DNA of 64,000 nucleotides, taken from the NCBI GenBank assembly GCA_947243855.1, contig CAMXIK010000014.1:1-64000 (forward strand), read 5' to 3'. The notes below the pieces were generated by a model. The model was not told the DNA's origin, ran no database searches, and saw only the letters and a program-made list of their open reading frames with translations. Shown here piece by piece: positions 43,313-52,611 of this stretch. This DNA is from an uncultured Lachnospiraceae bacterium (GTDB lineage Bacteria; Bacillota; Clostridia; Lachnospirales; Lachnospiraceae). The stretch's first letter is position 1. The number at the start of each line of letters is the position of its first letter. Position numbers and translations under genes: made by a program.

Positions 43313-45123
43313 GTCGCAAATACCTCCTTATCTTTTAACTTGGTGGTGTAACCTAAGGTAAACATCGGGGAGAACGCGTAGCCCTCTCTGATATAGCCAG
43401 TCGCTTCCTTCTTCTCACAGCTCATGGATACCCGCGTCTCAATTTCGGGAACCACAGCCACCGCTTCCGTCGCGCCCTGCATCTGCGCCTCGCGGCACTT
43501 GTACGCGTAGTCGATCTTTTCTGTTTTGGAGCCGTCCGTTACGGACAGTTTCACATTGCTCATGTCCTCGGAATACTCCGTTGTGCCGTAGCAGGCCACC
43601 ATATATTCGTTGATTTCCACTTCCGCCGAAGGATCGCTCATCGAAAGAATCGTTCTCTCAATCTTAATGTTGGAGCTGCCCTCCTCAAAGTACATCTTTG
43701 TCTGCAATTTCACCGTCAGATCATAGAACTCGATATCCACCGGGTCAAGCGTTAAAATCCTCGTATTGCCCTCCTGCGAAAAATGCGCTTTCGTCCTGCA
43801 CAGGCAAAGGTCAACTTCCTCTCCGTTATGCACAAGTTTCGCGCTCCTGACCGTGCCCTCGCCCGCATAGTGGGTAAAATAACCCGCCCGGTACTTCTCC
43901 TGAATCAAGAACGGGTAGGAAGCGTCCGTCACATGCTTCGTGCCGATGCCCACCGGCCATTCCAGCTTCGCCGCATAGGGCCGCAGGTCTACGATCGCGC
44001 CGCCCTGATCCATGTTTGCGCAGACTCTCATAAAAGGATCGCAGTACCAGAAAAGCTGTTTGTCCGATCCGTATAAAATATCTCTCCAAAGCGCGCATTC
44101 CGGCTCCGTGAGTCTTCTATTTGCACGGTAGAAATCCGCAAACTCCGCCATGGTCATATCGGAAAGCTTCCCTTCCTTTTTGAGCTGTCCATAGTAAGCC
44201 ATGCCGTCCTCATAGGATTTGAGAAGCAGCTCGTAAGGAGCCTCCCAGCGTCCCATCTTGTTCATCCAGCCGGGGCCAACAAACATCATATTGTAGGCAT
44301 AGCCATTGTTGTACTTCGCCAGCGCGCGGAACTGGTCGATCAGGTTGTACAGATACGGATAATCCCATGTCTTGGAATCATAGCACATACTCCTCAGGAC
44401 ATTCTGGGGATGCGTGCCGAAGTTGGAGCCGTTGCCGTCGTAGCAGGCAATCAGGTCGCGGGATAAGTGGGGAATCGCCACAATACCCGAATCCTCCGCC
44501 TCGTTCGCCGCCGGCGCATGGGTGTTCTGCTTACTCGGAATCCAAGGCGCCCAAGGGCCGCCGTCCATAAAGGTATACCATGAATTATTGCAAGTATGGT
44601 AGGCCTTCGGACCCTCCTCCCAACAGGTCGCCACGGCGCATTTCACCATAGGATATTTTTCCTTAATATAGTTGATCAGATCGGCGTCCATATAGTAGGA
44701 ACCCGTAGACTCCGGATAGAAACCAAACCTGTCCTTAAATTTGCCGAACACATCGTCCACAATGGACTTCTTATCTTCCATAGAAAACATCCAGATACAG
44801 AAATCCTTGGTCTTGTATTTCTCACGGAACTCCTCGCAGGGAAGTCCCAGCAAAGATAAGGCGATCTCGTCGCCATACTTCTCATGATCCTCTTTCGCAA
44901 GCGCCACCGCCTCGTCGTTAAATAAAGAAGCGTACGTCATCTGAATCGTGGTCTTCAACCCGTTTTTGTGCGCAATCGCCTGCTGTGTCTTGAAGATATC
45001 AAGGGACTCTGTCAAAAGCTCTTTCCTTCCGATATCCTCTTCTTTGCCGTGTCCGGTCACCTTCTCCGCGTACTCAGGCACCATCTCCGGCCGATGGATG
45101 ATGTTGACAATAAATTGATCCAT
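43285..45123 (-). CDS. Unrecognised carbohydrate-enzyme-like protein, 612 aa
   Basis: Cytosolic, no signal peptide. The N-terminal 280 residues look like an (alpha/beta) barrel of the polysaccharide deacetylase/GH57-like type (NGLKTTIQMTYASLF, DEIALSLLGLPC, FYPESTGSYYMDADLINYI, AVATCWEEGP, GGPWAPWIPSK). The C-terminal half (about 400-610) is beta-rich (VDLCLCRTKAHFSQ, YDLTVKLQTKMYF, TILSMSDPSAEVEI). It may correspond to the uncharacterised DUF3863/DUF3864 proteins, but I am not certain. Setting, upstream of a zinc ribbon and GH53 and downstream of another GH53, argues for a role in galactan-derived sugars. The operator-like site at 45273-45288 precedes it. Confidence 0.6.
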   Translation of the reverse strand: MDQFIVNIIHRPEMVPEYAEKVTGHGKEEDIGRKELLTESLDIFKTQQAIAHKNGLKTTIQMTYASLFNDEAVALAKEDHEKYGDEIALSLLGLPCEEFREKYKTKDFCIWMFSMEDKKSIVDDVFGKFKDRFGFYPESTGSYYMDADLINYIKEKYPMVKCAVATCWEEGPKAYHTCNNSWYTFMDGGPWAPWIPSKQNTHAPAANEAEDSGIVAIPHLSRDLIACYDGNGSNFGTHPQNVLRSMCYDSKTWDYPYLYNLIDQFRALAKYNNGYAYNMMFVGPGWMNKMGRWEAPYELLLKSYEDGMAYYGQLKKEGKLSDMTMAEFADFYRANRRLTEPECALWRDILYGSDKQLFWYCDPFMRVCANMDQGGAIVDLRPYAAKLEWPVGIGTKHVTDASYPFLIQEKYRAGYFTHYAGEGTVRSAKLVHNGEEVDLCLCRTKAHFSQEGNTRILTLDPVDIEFYDLTVKLQTKMYFEEGSSNIKIERTILSMSDPSAEVEINEYMVACYGTTEYSEDMSNVKLSVTDGSKTEKIDYAYKCREAQMQGATEAVAVVPEIETRVSMSCEKKEATGYIREGYAFSPMFTLGYTTKLKDKEVFATWLNLAKAN

Positions 45124-45352
45124 TCTTCCCTGCCCTCCGTTTTTACTTAGATTGCTGTTACACTACCGTTTTTCGCTTTACCAACAGCGCTCTTTTGTCC
45201 TTTCCGCCTCATCCGCCCTTTTCCAACAGCCAAGGTCTGCATTCCGCTCTTAGATTTGGTGGTTTTTACTTTGCGCAATCGGTTGTTCATGATCAAATGA
45301 TATCAAAGTGCACAGAACTTGTCAATGCATATTTTTCCAAATTTAAAAAAGT
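45124..45352 (-). other. Regulatory gap of the 612-aa gene operon
   Basis: About 230 bases between two minus-strand genes with no coding potential. It holds the operator-like site described separately and AT-rich stretches near 45300-45350; no terminator for the upstream GH53 gene is clear. Confidence 0.4.
45273..45288 (-). promoter_or_regulatory. LacI-type operator before the 612-aa gene
   Basis: GCGCAATCGGTTGTTC differs by one base from GCGCAAACGGTTGTTC at 51320-51335, upstream of the second LacI gene. The core CAAwCGGTTG is an imperfect palindrome of LacI type. Two such sites 6 kb apart suggest one regulator. Confidence 0.55.
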
Positions 45353-46684
45353 TTACGATTCCGGCCACCCGCTTTCCAGATATCGAAAAACTTTCAGCGA
45401 GTCCAAGGGTTGACCATTATGGTCAAACAATGCCTGATTATCCCACGACGAACCCCCGTAATATTTTCCCGCGTCGTTTGGATCATACCCGGACGCATAA
45501 GAAGAAGCCCAGCCGGAGCCATATTGTTCCCACGCCTCTTGATTCGCGGCAAGCGTCTCGTCCGCATCCGCCGCGCCCTCTTCCCAGACATTGACCGGAA
45601 TCCAAGCTGGCTCCCAATAAAAATAACCAAGCCCCGCTTCCCCCACAGCAGCCACCGCCGCGCACACGTCCCGGATTTCTTTGGCCTGTCCCTGCACCGT
45701 GGCGGCATATTCCGGCAGAATGTCTGACGCCCCGATGCTGTTGGCAGTGCCATCCCCGTCTTTTGTCGTATACGGGTAGGAATTTTCCACTACCAGCACA
45801 CTCTTCCCATAAGCGTCGGACACTTTCCGCAGTGTGTCCGTCAGATTTTCCATCGTCCCGTGCCAGAACGGATAATAAGATACCGCAAAAATATCGTAAT
45901 CGATCTCTTTCTCTTTCAGCTTCCGGGCCAAAGCCAGCGTACCGCTCTGGTCGGCTATATCGGTAAAGTGAACGGCAATCAAAATTTCCCTGCCCCGCTC
46001 TTTCGCCACATCCCTGACAGCCTGCGCGCCCGCCTGTAAAAGCTTTCCCCATGCATTCCAGTCGGTCTCTCCCGCCATACCGTTATTGATCTCGTTGCCA
46101 ATCTGCACCATCCCCACATCTGCTCCGGCATCCAAAATCTCCCTCAGACTCTCCGCCGTAAATTCGTAGAGCGCTTCCGCCTTTTCCTCTATCTCCATGC
46201 CCTCCCATGCTTTCGGGCACATCTGCTTGGAGGGGTCCGCCCAGAAATCGGAATAGTGGTAATTAACGCAGAGCTTCATCTGATTTTCCGCCGCCCGTCT
46301 GCCGATTTTCGCCGCTGCCGCCGTATCGCAATTACCGCCGCCGTAACCGTTTCCGTTCTCATCGTAAGGATCATTCCATACCCGGACGCGGATATAATTG
46401 ACCCCATTTTCCGCAAGCGTCCGAAAAATATCCTGTTCCAGCCCTGATTCATGGTAATAGACAACGCCGCTTTCTTCCTCCGCCAGCACGCTGGAAATAT
46501 CCACACCCCGGATAAAATCCTCACGCAGTCCCTCGATCGGTTCTATCTGTATGTCTGCGGTTTCCCGCCCCACATCCAAACCGCAGCCTGCGAGCAGGAT
46601 CATTCCTGCCACTGCGCCGGCATACAAATACCGTCCCCATTTTCCCTGTTTTTTCAACGCTTTTTTTCTCCCGCTTCTCCTCAT
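45353..46684 (-). CDS. GH53 endo-beta-1,4-galactanase, membrane lipoprotein
   Basis: 443 aa. After a basic N-terminus a hydrophobic segment ends in lipobox L-A-G-C (C34), so the enzyme faces outside. GH53 motifs: FIRGVDISSVLAEEE, NYIRVRVWNDPY, CVNYHYSDFWADPSKQ, acid/base Glu in MVQIGNEINNGM, AVSYYPFWHGTM, and a nucleophile Glu in VLVVENSYPYT, with GLGYFYWEPAWIP at the end. GGAGG is 8 bases upstream of ATG. It probably starts extracellular galactan breakdown, with the cytosolic GH53 acting on imported products. Confidence 0.93.
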   Translation of the reverse strand: MRRSGRKKALKKQGKWGRYLYAGAVAGMILLAGCGLDVGRETADIQIEPIEGLREDFIRGVDISSVLAEEESGVVYYHESGLEQDIFRTLAENGVNYIRVRVWNDPYDENGNGYGGGNCDTAAAAKIGRRAAENQMKLCVNYHYSDFWADPSKQMCPKAWEGMEIEEKAEALYEFTAESLREILDAGADVGMVQIGNEINNGMAGETDWNAWGKLLQAGAQAVRDVAKERGREILIAVHFTDIADQSGTLALARKLKEKEIDYDIFAVSYYPFWHGTMENLTDTLRKVSDAYGKSVLVVENSYPYTTKDGDGTANSIGASDILPEYAATVQGQAKEIRDVCAAVAAVGEAGLGYFYWEPAWIPVNVWEEGAADADETLAANQEAWEQYGSGWASSYASGYDPNDAGKYYGGSSWDNQALFDHNGQPLDSLKVFRYLESGWPES

Positions 46685-46776
46685 TTCTTTTTCCTCCGCC
46701 TCTGCTTATACGAGAAAAAAGGACAGCAATATGGATTGCCATAATGCTGCCCCTAAATACTCATATTACGCTTCTA

Positions 46777-47340
46777 TTAAGAATGATGTCTTCCATGGTG
46801 GCCGCCGTGATGTCCTCCCGACTGCCTTCCACTCTGGCCGCCCTGTCCTGCTGACTGCCCTCCTGTCGACTGCTGACTTCTCACACAGGAATTATCACAA
46901 TAGCCGCCCGCATGTCCGGCTCCGCAGTAAGTCTGCTCTCCATGCACATGACGTCCCGTCTGGGTACAGCCCTCTACGCTGCATACGCCCACAACGCCGC
47001 AGGAACCGTCGCAATAACCGCACCCATGAGCATACCCGCAATAGGTCTGTTTGTCATGAACATGATACCCCGTCTGGGTACAGCCTTCCACCGTACATAC
47101 GCCCACCGCGCCGCAGGAACCGTCGCAATAACCGCACTCGTGACCATACCCGCAATAGGTCTGATCGTCATGGGTGTGCAGGCCAGTATTCACACAGCCT
47201 TCGACTGTACAAAGCCCGCATACCTGATCCGCCGGAATCGTTGTCTGTGCATGACGCCCATGAGCCGATACAGGCATTACCATGAATCCCGCCACCAGCA
47301 GTCCGGCAAAACCGCATGCCAATATTTTTTTCATCCACAT
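46777..47340 (-). CDS. Secreted Cys/His-rich repeat protein
   Basis: 187 aa from ATG 47340, which has GGAGGTGA 7 bases upstream. A signal peptide ends near V-S-A-H. The body has three tandem 38-residue units of the plan C-T-V-E-G-C-(T/V)-x-T-G-x-H-x-H-x-x-Q-T-Y-C-G followed by G-Y-C-D-G-S-C, each with about six Cys and three His; the third is partly decayed. A Gly/Ser/Gln tail ends in HHGGHHGRHHS. The composition points to extracellular metal binding, with redox also possible. No named domain matches. Alone between GH53 and Rpn-type genes. Confidence 0.75.
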   Translation of the reverse strand: MWMKKILACGFAGLLVAGFMVMPVSAHGRHAQTTIPADQVCGLCTVEGCVNTGLHTHDDQTYCGYGHECGYCDGSCGAVGVCTVEGCTQTGYHVHDKQTYCGYAHGCGYCDGSCGVVGVCSVEGCTQTGRHVHGEQTYCGAGHAGGYCDNSCVRSQQSTGGQSAGQGGQSGRQSGGHHGGHHGRHHS

Positions 47341-47446
47341 TGTTAACTCACCTCCATGAATGGTTACCCTTATTCCCAATTGTTATCTTCATAATATAGG
47401 CCTTTAAAAGCAATGTCAAGGGGAGTCCGAAGATTTTGTGGTCTGG

Positions 47447-48334
47447 TCACATGGTCTCCTCTGTGTCGAAATTTTCCAGTTCCATGAACTGTTCAACCGA
47501 CTCCGCCTTTGCGGCTGACAAATGCCATCTTTTCAATGTTTCTTCATCCTCTTGTGCCTTTATCTTCTGTACAAGTTCCAGAGGAAGCTCCCGTCCTGCA
47601 TTTACATACTCCAATAATTGCAAAATATCCTCTGTTCTCGCCTGAATCTTTCCTTCATCCCGTACATATTCGTCTTCGGCCCAACGATCCCTTTTGGCTT
47701 TCCAATAATCGTCATAAACCCACCGCAGCGTCCTTATCAATCCCATTTCTCTTACCACCTCGACCGCTTCCCTCATACCCTCGTTTTTTATCATAAGCAT
47801 ATCCACTTCCTCCAGACTTTTCGCATTAAACAGGCGAATCCACTCGTCCACAGCACTTCCCGTCAGTTTTTTTCCCAGCTCTATGATATGTACCTCCCAC
47901 AGATCAGTAAGCTCCCTGCCCGCATCATCCCGCAGACGGTAAATACTATGGTACTCCTGCTTCTCCGGAAACAGTTTGAAATCCAAGAGGCTGATACTGA
48001 CACACCGACGCAGTTTTCCATAGTTTTCCCCAAGCATCAGATCGTCTGCATACATCCTTGCCAGATAATACAAGTCCCGCCTGACCCAATGCTTCTGTAC
48101 ATGTACCTGCATTTCAATATCAATTTTGGTATCATCATTTAATACCAGCGCAATATCCAGTACCCCCTGCTTCTGCCGCCGTAACAGCTTCCTCAAAAAA
48201 GGATTTGTAAGCCGTACCGATTTGATCTGCGCAATCGGAATCCCTAGGACATCGCTTAAAAACTGCTTTCTGACTTTTTCGTGGGCAAACAGCTCTTTTA
48301 TCGCAAAGTCCGCCTTCAATGAAAACTTCTCCAT
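47447..48334 (-). CDS. Rpn/PD-(D/E)XK nuclease-family protein (transposase-like)
   Basis: 295 aa. The N-terminus KADFAIKELFAHEKVRKQFLSDVLGI and the core LRRQKQGVLDIALVLNDDTKIDIEMQV (Asp, then Glu-x-Gln at the metal site) are the PDDEXK_2 signature. The conserved HWVRRDLYYLARMYADDL follows, and charged helices end the protein. These proteins are related to recombination-promoting nucleases of the Rpn type and occur in many paralogues in Clostridia. AAGGAGGA lies 3-4 bases before the ATG, within a leader hairpin shared with the Uma2 gene. Confidence 0.85.
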   Translation of the reverse strand: MEKFSLKADFAIKELFAHEKVRKQFLSDVLGIPIAQIKSVRLTNPFLRKLLRRQKQGVLDIALVLNDDTKIDIEMQVHVQKHWVRRDLYYLARMYADDLMLGENYGKLRRCVSISLLDFKLFPEKQEYHSIYRLRDDAGRELTDLWEVHIIELGKKLTGSAVDEWIRLFNAKSLEEVDMLMIKNEGMREAVEVVREMGLIRTLRWVYDDYWKAKRDRWAEDEYVRDEGKIQARTEDILQLLEYVNAGRELPLELVQKIKAQEDEETLKRWHLSAAKAESVEQFMELENFDTEETM

Positions 48335-48337
48335 GTT

Positions 48338-48455
48338 TCCTCCTTGTCCGCAGGAGAAACTACCATGGATTAATTACCCCGGCCAGTCTAAGGCCGCGCC
48401 TTACAGAATCTCCCGCTTTTAAATTTGTCGTGTTTGATTTAAAAGCATAGATTTT
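48338..48455 (-). promoter_or_regulatory. Conserved structured 5' leader, copy B (before Rpn-type gene)
   Basis: Same order of elements as copy A: AAAATCTATGCTTTT (48441-48455), a 20-base loop, AAAAGC into GCGGGAGA (48409-48420), a 52-base variable part containing an extra GC-rich hairpin, TCTCCTGC (48350-48357), GGA, and ribosome-binding site AAGGAGGA (48338-48345). Paired strands are preserved, while the intervening sequence differs from copy A in length and content, which fits selection for the structure rather than recent duplication alone. Confidence 0.6.
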
Positions 48456-48605
48456 CCGAAGGTTAGAATGTTTGATATGACATACTGTTTTTATCTAGAA
48501 ATTGTTATGCTTTGAATTTATTATAGCGGACGTGTTTTGGTCTGTCAAGCCCCTCCTCACGAAAGAGGCATCTAAGAATCCAACTGGTTTTACGAATTGC
48601 CAACA

Positions 48606-48636
48606 AAGAAAAAGAGGCGAAATAAACCGCCTCTTT
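48606..48636 (-). terminator. Terminator of the chemoreceptor gene
   Basis: AAGAGGCG (48612-48619) and CGCCTCTT (48628-48635) form a perfect stem with an 8-base loop, followed on the minus strand by TTTCTTTG. It begins right after the stop codon. Confidence 0.8.
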
Positions 48637-48639
48637 TCT

Positions 48640-50184
48640 CTAATCTTCCTGCTTTAACAGCTGCGTCATTTTATCAACCATTTCATTAATGACACCCGCC
48701 TGTGTCGCAATCTCTGATGTATCGTTTGCATTGCTTTCCGCCATAGAATTGATGGAATTGAACTGTTCATTTTCATCTCTGACACTCTTGGCAATATCCT
48801 GATTGATGGTAATGGTTCTCTTAATGACTGCAGACTGCTTGCCATGGGCTTCTCCCATGGTATTGATGGTTTCCACCGATGTATTTAATAAGCCAGTCAT
48901 ATCCTGCATACTCTGGAATACATTTTGGAAATATTCATTCTGCGTGCCAAGCTTTACGGAGTTTTCATTTACTTGCGCCGTAATATCTCTGACATTTTGC
49001 TGCACTCTTTCAATCACCGATTGGACAACCTGTAAGGATTGCTGCGTACTGTTTGCCAGATTCCCTACTTCCGTTGCAACGACAGCAAATCCCTTGCCAG
49101 CTTCTCCGGCTCTTGCCGCCTCAATTGACGCATTCAGTGCCAGTAAATTCGTGGAACTGGAAATATCGCTTATGAGATTTAAGGTTACGCCAATTTCCTG
49201 TACTGCCTCAGATAACCGTTGCGTGATTTCGGTTGTTGTCTTCATTGACGCAGACACTTCGCCGTTAATTGTACGTAAATCGCCAAGAAGTTTTTCGTTT
49301 TCACCAGACTTATCCAACAAGTCTTTGGAAACCTGTTCCACTTTTTCCACATTATCGGCAACGACGCTTTCCCATTCGCTCAACTCGCCAAGATTGGACA
49401 TACTTTCATCCGTCTTTGAACTGAGCAGATTACTGCTTTCCACTAGCTGTACACTGGTAGCCGCTAATTCCTCCGCAGAAGCGCTTTCATTTTCCGATAT
49501 GTGTGAAAGCGATAAACCTGCCGTCTGCAAGTTTTCAGATAACGTCTGGACTGCCGCAAGAACGCTTGTCACATGTTCATTGTTCTTTTCCAACTCGTCC
49601 TTCTTTGCATTCACTAAAAAATGAGCGACAAAGAAAACAAAGATAAGCAAACCAGCCAGCGACAGCGTGAGTGCAACCAGACACATAATCACATCGGAAA
49701 GGAACAACTCATCCTTCACCGGAAGGAGATCTGTCCCACGGACAAACCAGCCGATAAACAGTGATCCCATGCAGGCAAGGCCGCTTATGAACAACATCTT
49801 GATATCCAGAAAAAATGCCATGAGGATAAGGAAGAAAAACAAAAATCCCCAAAACGTTCTAGTCGGAAGCATATACAACAGATAATTCCATTGAATCACC
49901 AGCACAACGACCGAAAAAATCTTACCGATTCGTAATCTTCCTTCTTTTAAACATCCTTCCTGATCAAACGAAGACTTTATGATCAGTATGGCAATCACAA
50001 AAAAGGCGGAATCCATGATTCCCAAACCAATTGTTGCAAGCCATGGCACTGTCGGATACAGCCCAAACATTTTTTCGGTATTAAACATAACGGTAGCGCA
50101 CATGCAGGCGCTCACCAAGATGATAAGCCCCCATTTAAATACCGTAGACAAATACACTTCAACTGCGGTTTTTTTCTTATTCAT
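48640..50184 (-). CDS. Methyl-accepting chemotaxis protein, six-helix membrane sensor
   Basis: 514 aa. The N-terminal 190 residues have about six hydrophobic segments with short loops and no large extracellular domain, unlike classic chemoreceptors. The cytoplasmic part is the signalling coiled coil; its hairpin tip [30 protein letters not shown] is the conserved contact for CheA and CheW. No HAMP domain is obvious. It probably senses membrane state or an intracellular cue. There are no che or flagellar genes nearby. Confidence 0.92.
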   Translation of the reverse strand: MNKKKTAVEVYLSTVFKWGLIILVSACMCATVMFNTEKMFGLYPTVPWLATIGLGIMDSAFFVIAILIIKSSFDQEGCLKEGRLRIGKIFSVVVLVIQWNYLLYMLPTRTFWGFLFFFLILMAFFLDIKMLFISGLACMGSLFIGWFVRGTDLLPVKDELFLSDVIMCLVALTLSLAGLLIFVFFVAHFLVNAKKDELEKNNEHVTSVLAAVQTLSENLQTAGLSLSHISENESASAEELAATSVQLVESSNLLSSKTDESMSNLGELSEWESVVADNVEKVEQVSKDLLDKSGENEKLLGDLRTINGEVSASMKTTTEITQRLSEAVQEIGVTLNLISDISSSTNLLALNASIEAARAGEAGKGFAVVATEVGNLANSTQQSLQVVQSVIERVQQNVRDITAQVNENSVKLGTQNEYFQNVFQSMQDMTGLLNTSVETINTMGEAHGKQSAVIKRTITINQDIAKSVRDENEQFNSINSMAESNANDTSEIATQAGVINEMVDKMTQLLKQED

Positions 50185-50277
50185 GACAATCTACCTCCTA
50201 TTATGTGTTTTTATTGTACATTTTTTATAATTTTCTGTCAATTCATGCCATCCACTTTTATCTCCTGTTCAAGCTGC

Positions 50278-51276
50278 TTATTTCGTCGACTCCCGCATCC
50301 GCACCTCATGCCCAAGCAAAGTGCGCCGCTCTACCTCTTCCCCGTTTATCATCCGCAGCAGCAGTTCGCAGGCTTTCCGCCCCAGCTCCTCCACATCAAA
50401 GCGAACGGATGTGACGGCCGGAATCCGGTTCGCCAGTATGGAACTGTCATAGAAAGACGCCGCCTGTATCTGCTCCGGCACGGCAATTCCTCTCTGCTGC
50501 AGCGCATTTAATACGCAGCCGCACAGAAAATCATCCATGCAGACAATACATTCGACCCGATCGGTCAACAACTCGTCCACAATCTCCTCCACCCGTCGGC
50601 CGTCGCTCACGTTTAAAAAGATCTGCTTCTCCCCGTCCCAATCCTTCCTTGCCGCAAAAGCTTCCAGAAATCCTTGTAAACGGTTCCTTGTGACAACGTA
50701 ACTTTCGCTGCCGCCGATCAGCGCAATTTTCTTGATACCACGGTTTAAAAGCGTCTCTGTCAGTTCCCTGCACGCGCCTTTGTGATCGTTGTCGATCTGT
50801 ACCGCCAGCGTGTCTTCCGTACTGCCGATGGCCACAAAGGGCACGCCGTTTTCCTGCAAATACCGCATGGGCGCATCGTCCGTCAGCGTTCTCGTGAGAA
50901 TCACCCCGTCCACCTTGCGGTTCGTCACCGCCCGCTCAAGCTGTGTGATCCGCTCCGGCGTAACCATGGAAACCAGCACGTCATACCCTGCCTCGGAAGC
51001 CGTGCGGCTGATACCCAGCATACATTTCTGGAAAAAGGGGAGTTCCTCAATCTGATAATCTCCCGGCAGTGCCAGCCCCAGATTAAAGGTTTTACTCTGG
51101 GCAAGTCCCTTGGCGACCACATTGGGGCTGTAATGATGCGCTTCGATGTACTCCTGCACCCGTTTTCTCGTCTGCTCGCCAATCCTGCCCTTGCCAGACA
51201 TAACTCTGGACACGGTGGTTTTCGATACGCCGAGTTCTTCCGCAATATCCGCGATTGTGAGATTCCTTTCCTCCAT
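50278..51276 (-). CDS. LacI-family transcriptional regulator
   Basis: 332 aa. The helix-turn-helix is LTIADIAEELGVSKTTVSRVMSGKGRIGEQTR, followed by a hinge EYIEAHHYSPNVVAKGLAQSKT. The effector domain is sugar-binding-protein-like and ends PEQIQAASFYDSSILANRIPAVTSVRFD, near the usual Asp/Asp position but with altered residues. An operator-like GCGCAAACGGTTGTTC 44 bases upstream suggests autoregulation, and the matching site before the 612-aa gene suggests it controls the galactan cluster. Confidence 0.92.
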   Translation of the reverse strand: MEERNLTIADIAEELGVSKTTVSRVMSGKGRIGEQTRKRVQEYIEAHHYSPNVVAKGLAQSKTFNLGLALPGDYQIEELPFFQKCMLGISRTASEAGYDVLVSMVTPERITQLERAVTNRKVDGVILTRTLTDDAPMRYLQENGVPFVAIGSTEDTLAVQIDNDHKGACRELTETLLNRGIKKIALIGGSESYVVTRNRLQGFLEAFAARKDWDGEKQIFLNVSDGRRVEEIVDELLTDRVECIVCMDDFLCGCVLNALQQRGIAVPEQIQAASFYDSSILANRIPAVTSVRFDVEELGRKACELLLRMINGEEVERRTLLGHEVRMRESTK

Positions 51277-51319
51277 AGCCTGCTCCTTCCCGTTTCTTCT
51301 CCCAAGCGTCCCATTTCAT

Positions 51320-51335
51320 GCGCAAACGGTTGTTC
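51320..51335 (-). promoter_or_regulatory. LacI-type operator upstream of the second LacI gene
   Basis: GCGCAAACGGTTGTTC contains the imperfect palindrome CAAACGGTTG. It matches the site at 45273-45288 at 15 of 16 positions. Its distance from the start codon fits promoter overlap and autoregulation. Confidence 0.55.
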
Positions 51336-51508
51336 CTATTCAGATTACCAAAAACTCTGCAACAGTGCAACCTGCAATCTCCATGTGCGTGCCTATGCAA
51401 TCGAGTGAGAAAGAAATTCGGGGCTGCGCATAAAAAACGACCGCAGCACATCTTTGTTGTGGTATACTGAAACTATTCCCCCATACAAGTAAAGAGGTGA
51501 TTTACTAT

Positions 51509-52552
51509 ATGAAAAAAATGTACCGGAGAATCCTTCATTTTACTATAACCGCCGCTTTTTTGCTGGGCTGTCTTCTTTCCGCTCCCGTGCCGGCTTCCGC
51601 CTCCAATCCCGATCCCATGGAAGTGCATTTCATCGACGTTGGACAGGGCGACGCAACGTTTATCACCTGCGGCGGCCACACCATGCTGATCGACGCGGGC
51701 GACGATACGAAGGGAACCGCCATCCAAAATTATCTGAAAAAACAAAAGATCTCCAAGCTGGATTATCTGATATTGACCCATCCGGACGCCGACCACATTG
51801 GCGGCGCTCCGGTTATCATAACGAAATTCAATATTGACAAAGTATTTGTCTCTAATTATGAAAAAGATAACCAAACCTACCGAAAACTGATACAGTCATT
51901 AGATGAAAAACAGATAAAGGCTTTGACTCCAAAGGTCAATTCCGTCTACTCACTCGGCACCGCAAGTATCACCATTCTGGCGCCCGGCAAAGAATATGAC
52001 AACCCTAACGACGCCTCTATCGCGCTGCTTCTGAAAAACGGTTCCCGTTCCTTTCTGTTTACAGGGGATGCCGGCGAAGAAGCCGAACAAGATATGCTAG
52101 AGACTGGCATTACGATTTCCGCAGACGTGTATAAGGTGGGCCACCACGGAAGCAAGTATTCCACCTCAAAGGACTTCTTGGAAGCGGTCAACCCTTTCTA
52201 TGCCGTGATTAGCTGCGGCACGGATAACTCTTACGGACATCCTCATGCCCAAACCCTGAATACGCTCAGGACAAACGGCGTTATGGTGTACCGGACCGAC
52301 GAGGAAGGAACGATCATTGCCTCCACGGACGGCAAGTCGATTTCCTTTAATGTGCCCGCTTCCGAGACATGGAAGGCCGGAGAGCCGACGGGCGGCACGA
52401 ATGAACTTACTTATGTGCTGAATGTGAAAACCAAAAAGTTCCATAAACCCTCCTGCAATTCCCTGCCCACCGCAAACAGACAGGATAGCAGCGAGAGTCG
52501 CGAGAGCATTATCGCACAGGGGTATACGCCCTGCCAAAGATGTAAGCCCTGA
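51509..52552 (+). CDS. Secreted ComEC/Rec2-like metallo-beta-lactamase-fold protein
   Basis: 347 aa from ATG 51509 (AGAGGTGA 8 bases upstream). The signal peptide ends near ASA. The MBL fold shows VHFIDVGQGDATFI, LILTHPDADHIGG (metal-binding H-x-D-x-D-H), SFLFTGDAG, and VYKVGHHGSKYSTS, as in the C-terminal domain of ComEC and in free-standing extracellular forms. A C-terminal module (YVLNVKTKKFHKPSC to GYTPCQRCKP) carries a Cys set like the Ada zinc-binding type. It probably cleaves nucleic acid or a phosphodiester outside the cell; the substrate is inferred from family. A hairpin with TAAGCCCTG/CAGGGCTTA (52543-52572) overlaps the stop. Confidence 0.88.
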   Translation: MKKMYRRILHFTITAAFLLGCLLSAPVPASASNPDPMEVHFIDVGQGDATFITCGGHTMLIDAGDDTKGTAIQNYLKKQKISKLDYLILTHPDADHIGGAPVIITKFNIDKVFVSNYEKDNQTYRKLIQSLDEKQIKALTPKVNSVYSLGTASITILAPGKEYDNPNDASIALLLKNGSRSFLFTGDAGEEAEQDMLETGITISADVYKVGHHGSKYSTSKDFLEAVNPFYAVISCGTDNSYGHPHAQTLNTLRTNGVMVYRTDEEGTIIASTDGKSISFNVPASETWKAGEPTGGTNELTYVLNVKTKKFHKPSCNSLPTANRQDSSESRESIIAQGYTPCQRCKP

Positions 52553-52572
52553 TTTGATAAAAACAGGGCTTA
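52543..52572 (+). terminator. Hairpin at the end of the MBL-fold gene
   Basis: TAAGCCCTG pairs perfectly with CAGGGCTTA, spanning the stop codon. No T-run follows (AGTGTTAAAAAAA), so it may be an mRNA-stabilising element rather than a terminator. Confidence 0.4.
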
Positions 52573-52611
52573 GTGTTAAAAAAATGAAAGTTCTTCCATG
52601 AGGAAAACGAT

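Noticed and set aside
46551..47285. 244-aa plus-strand frame with repeats
   Set aside because: Its repeats are the antisense image of the Cys/His repeat protein; the minus-strand frame has a signal peptide and a strong ribosome-binding site.
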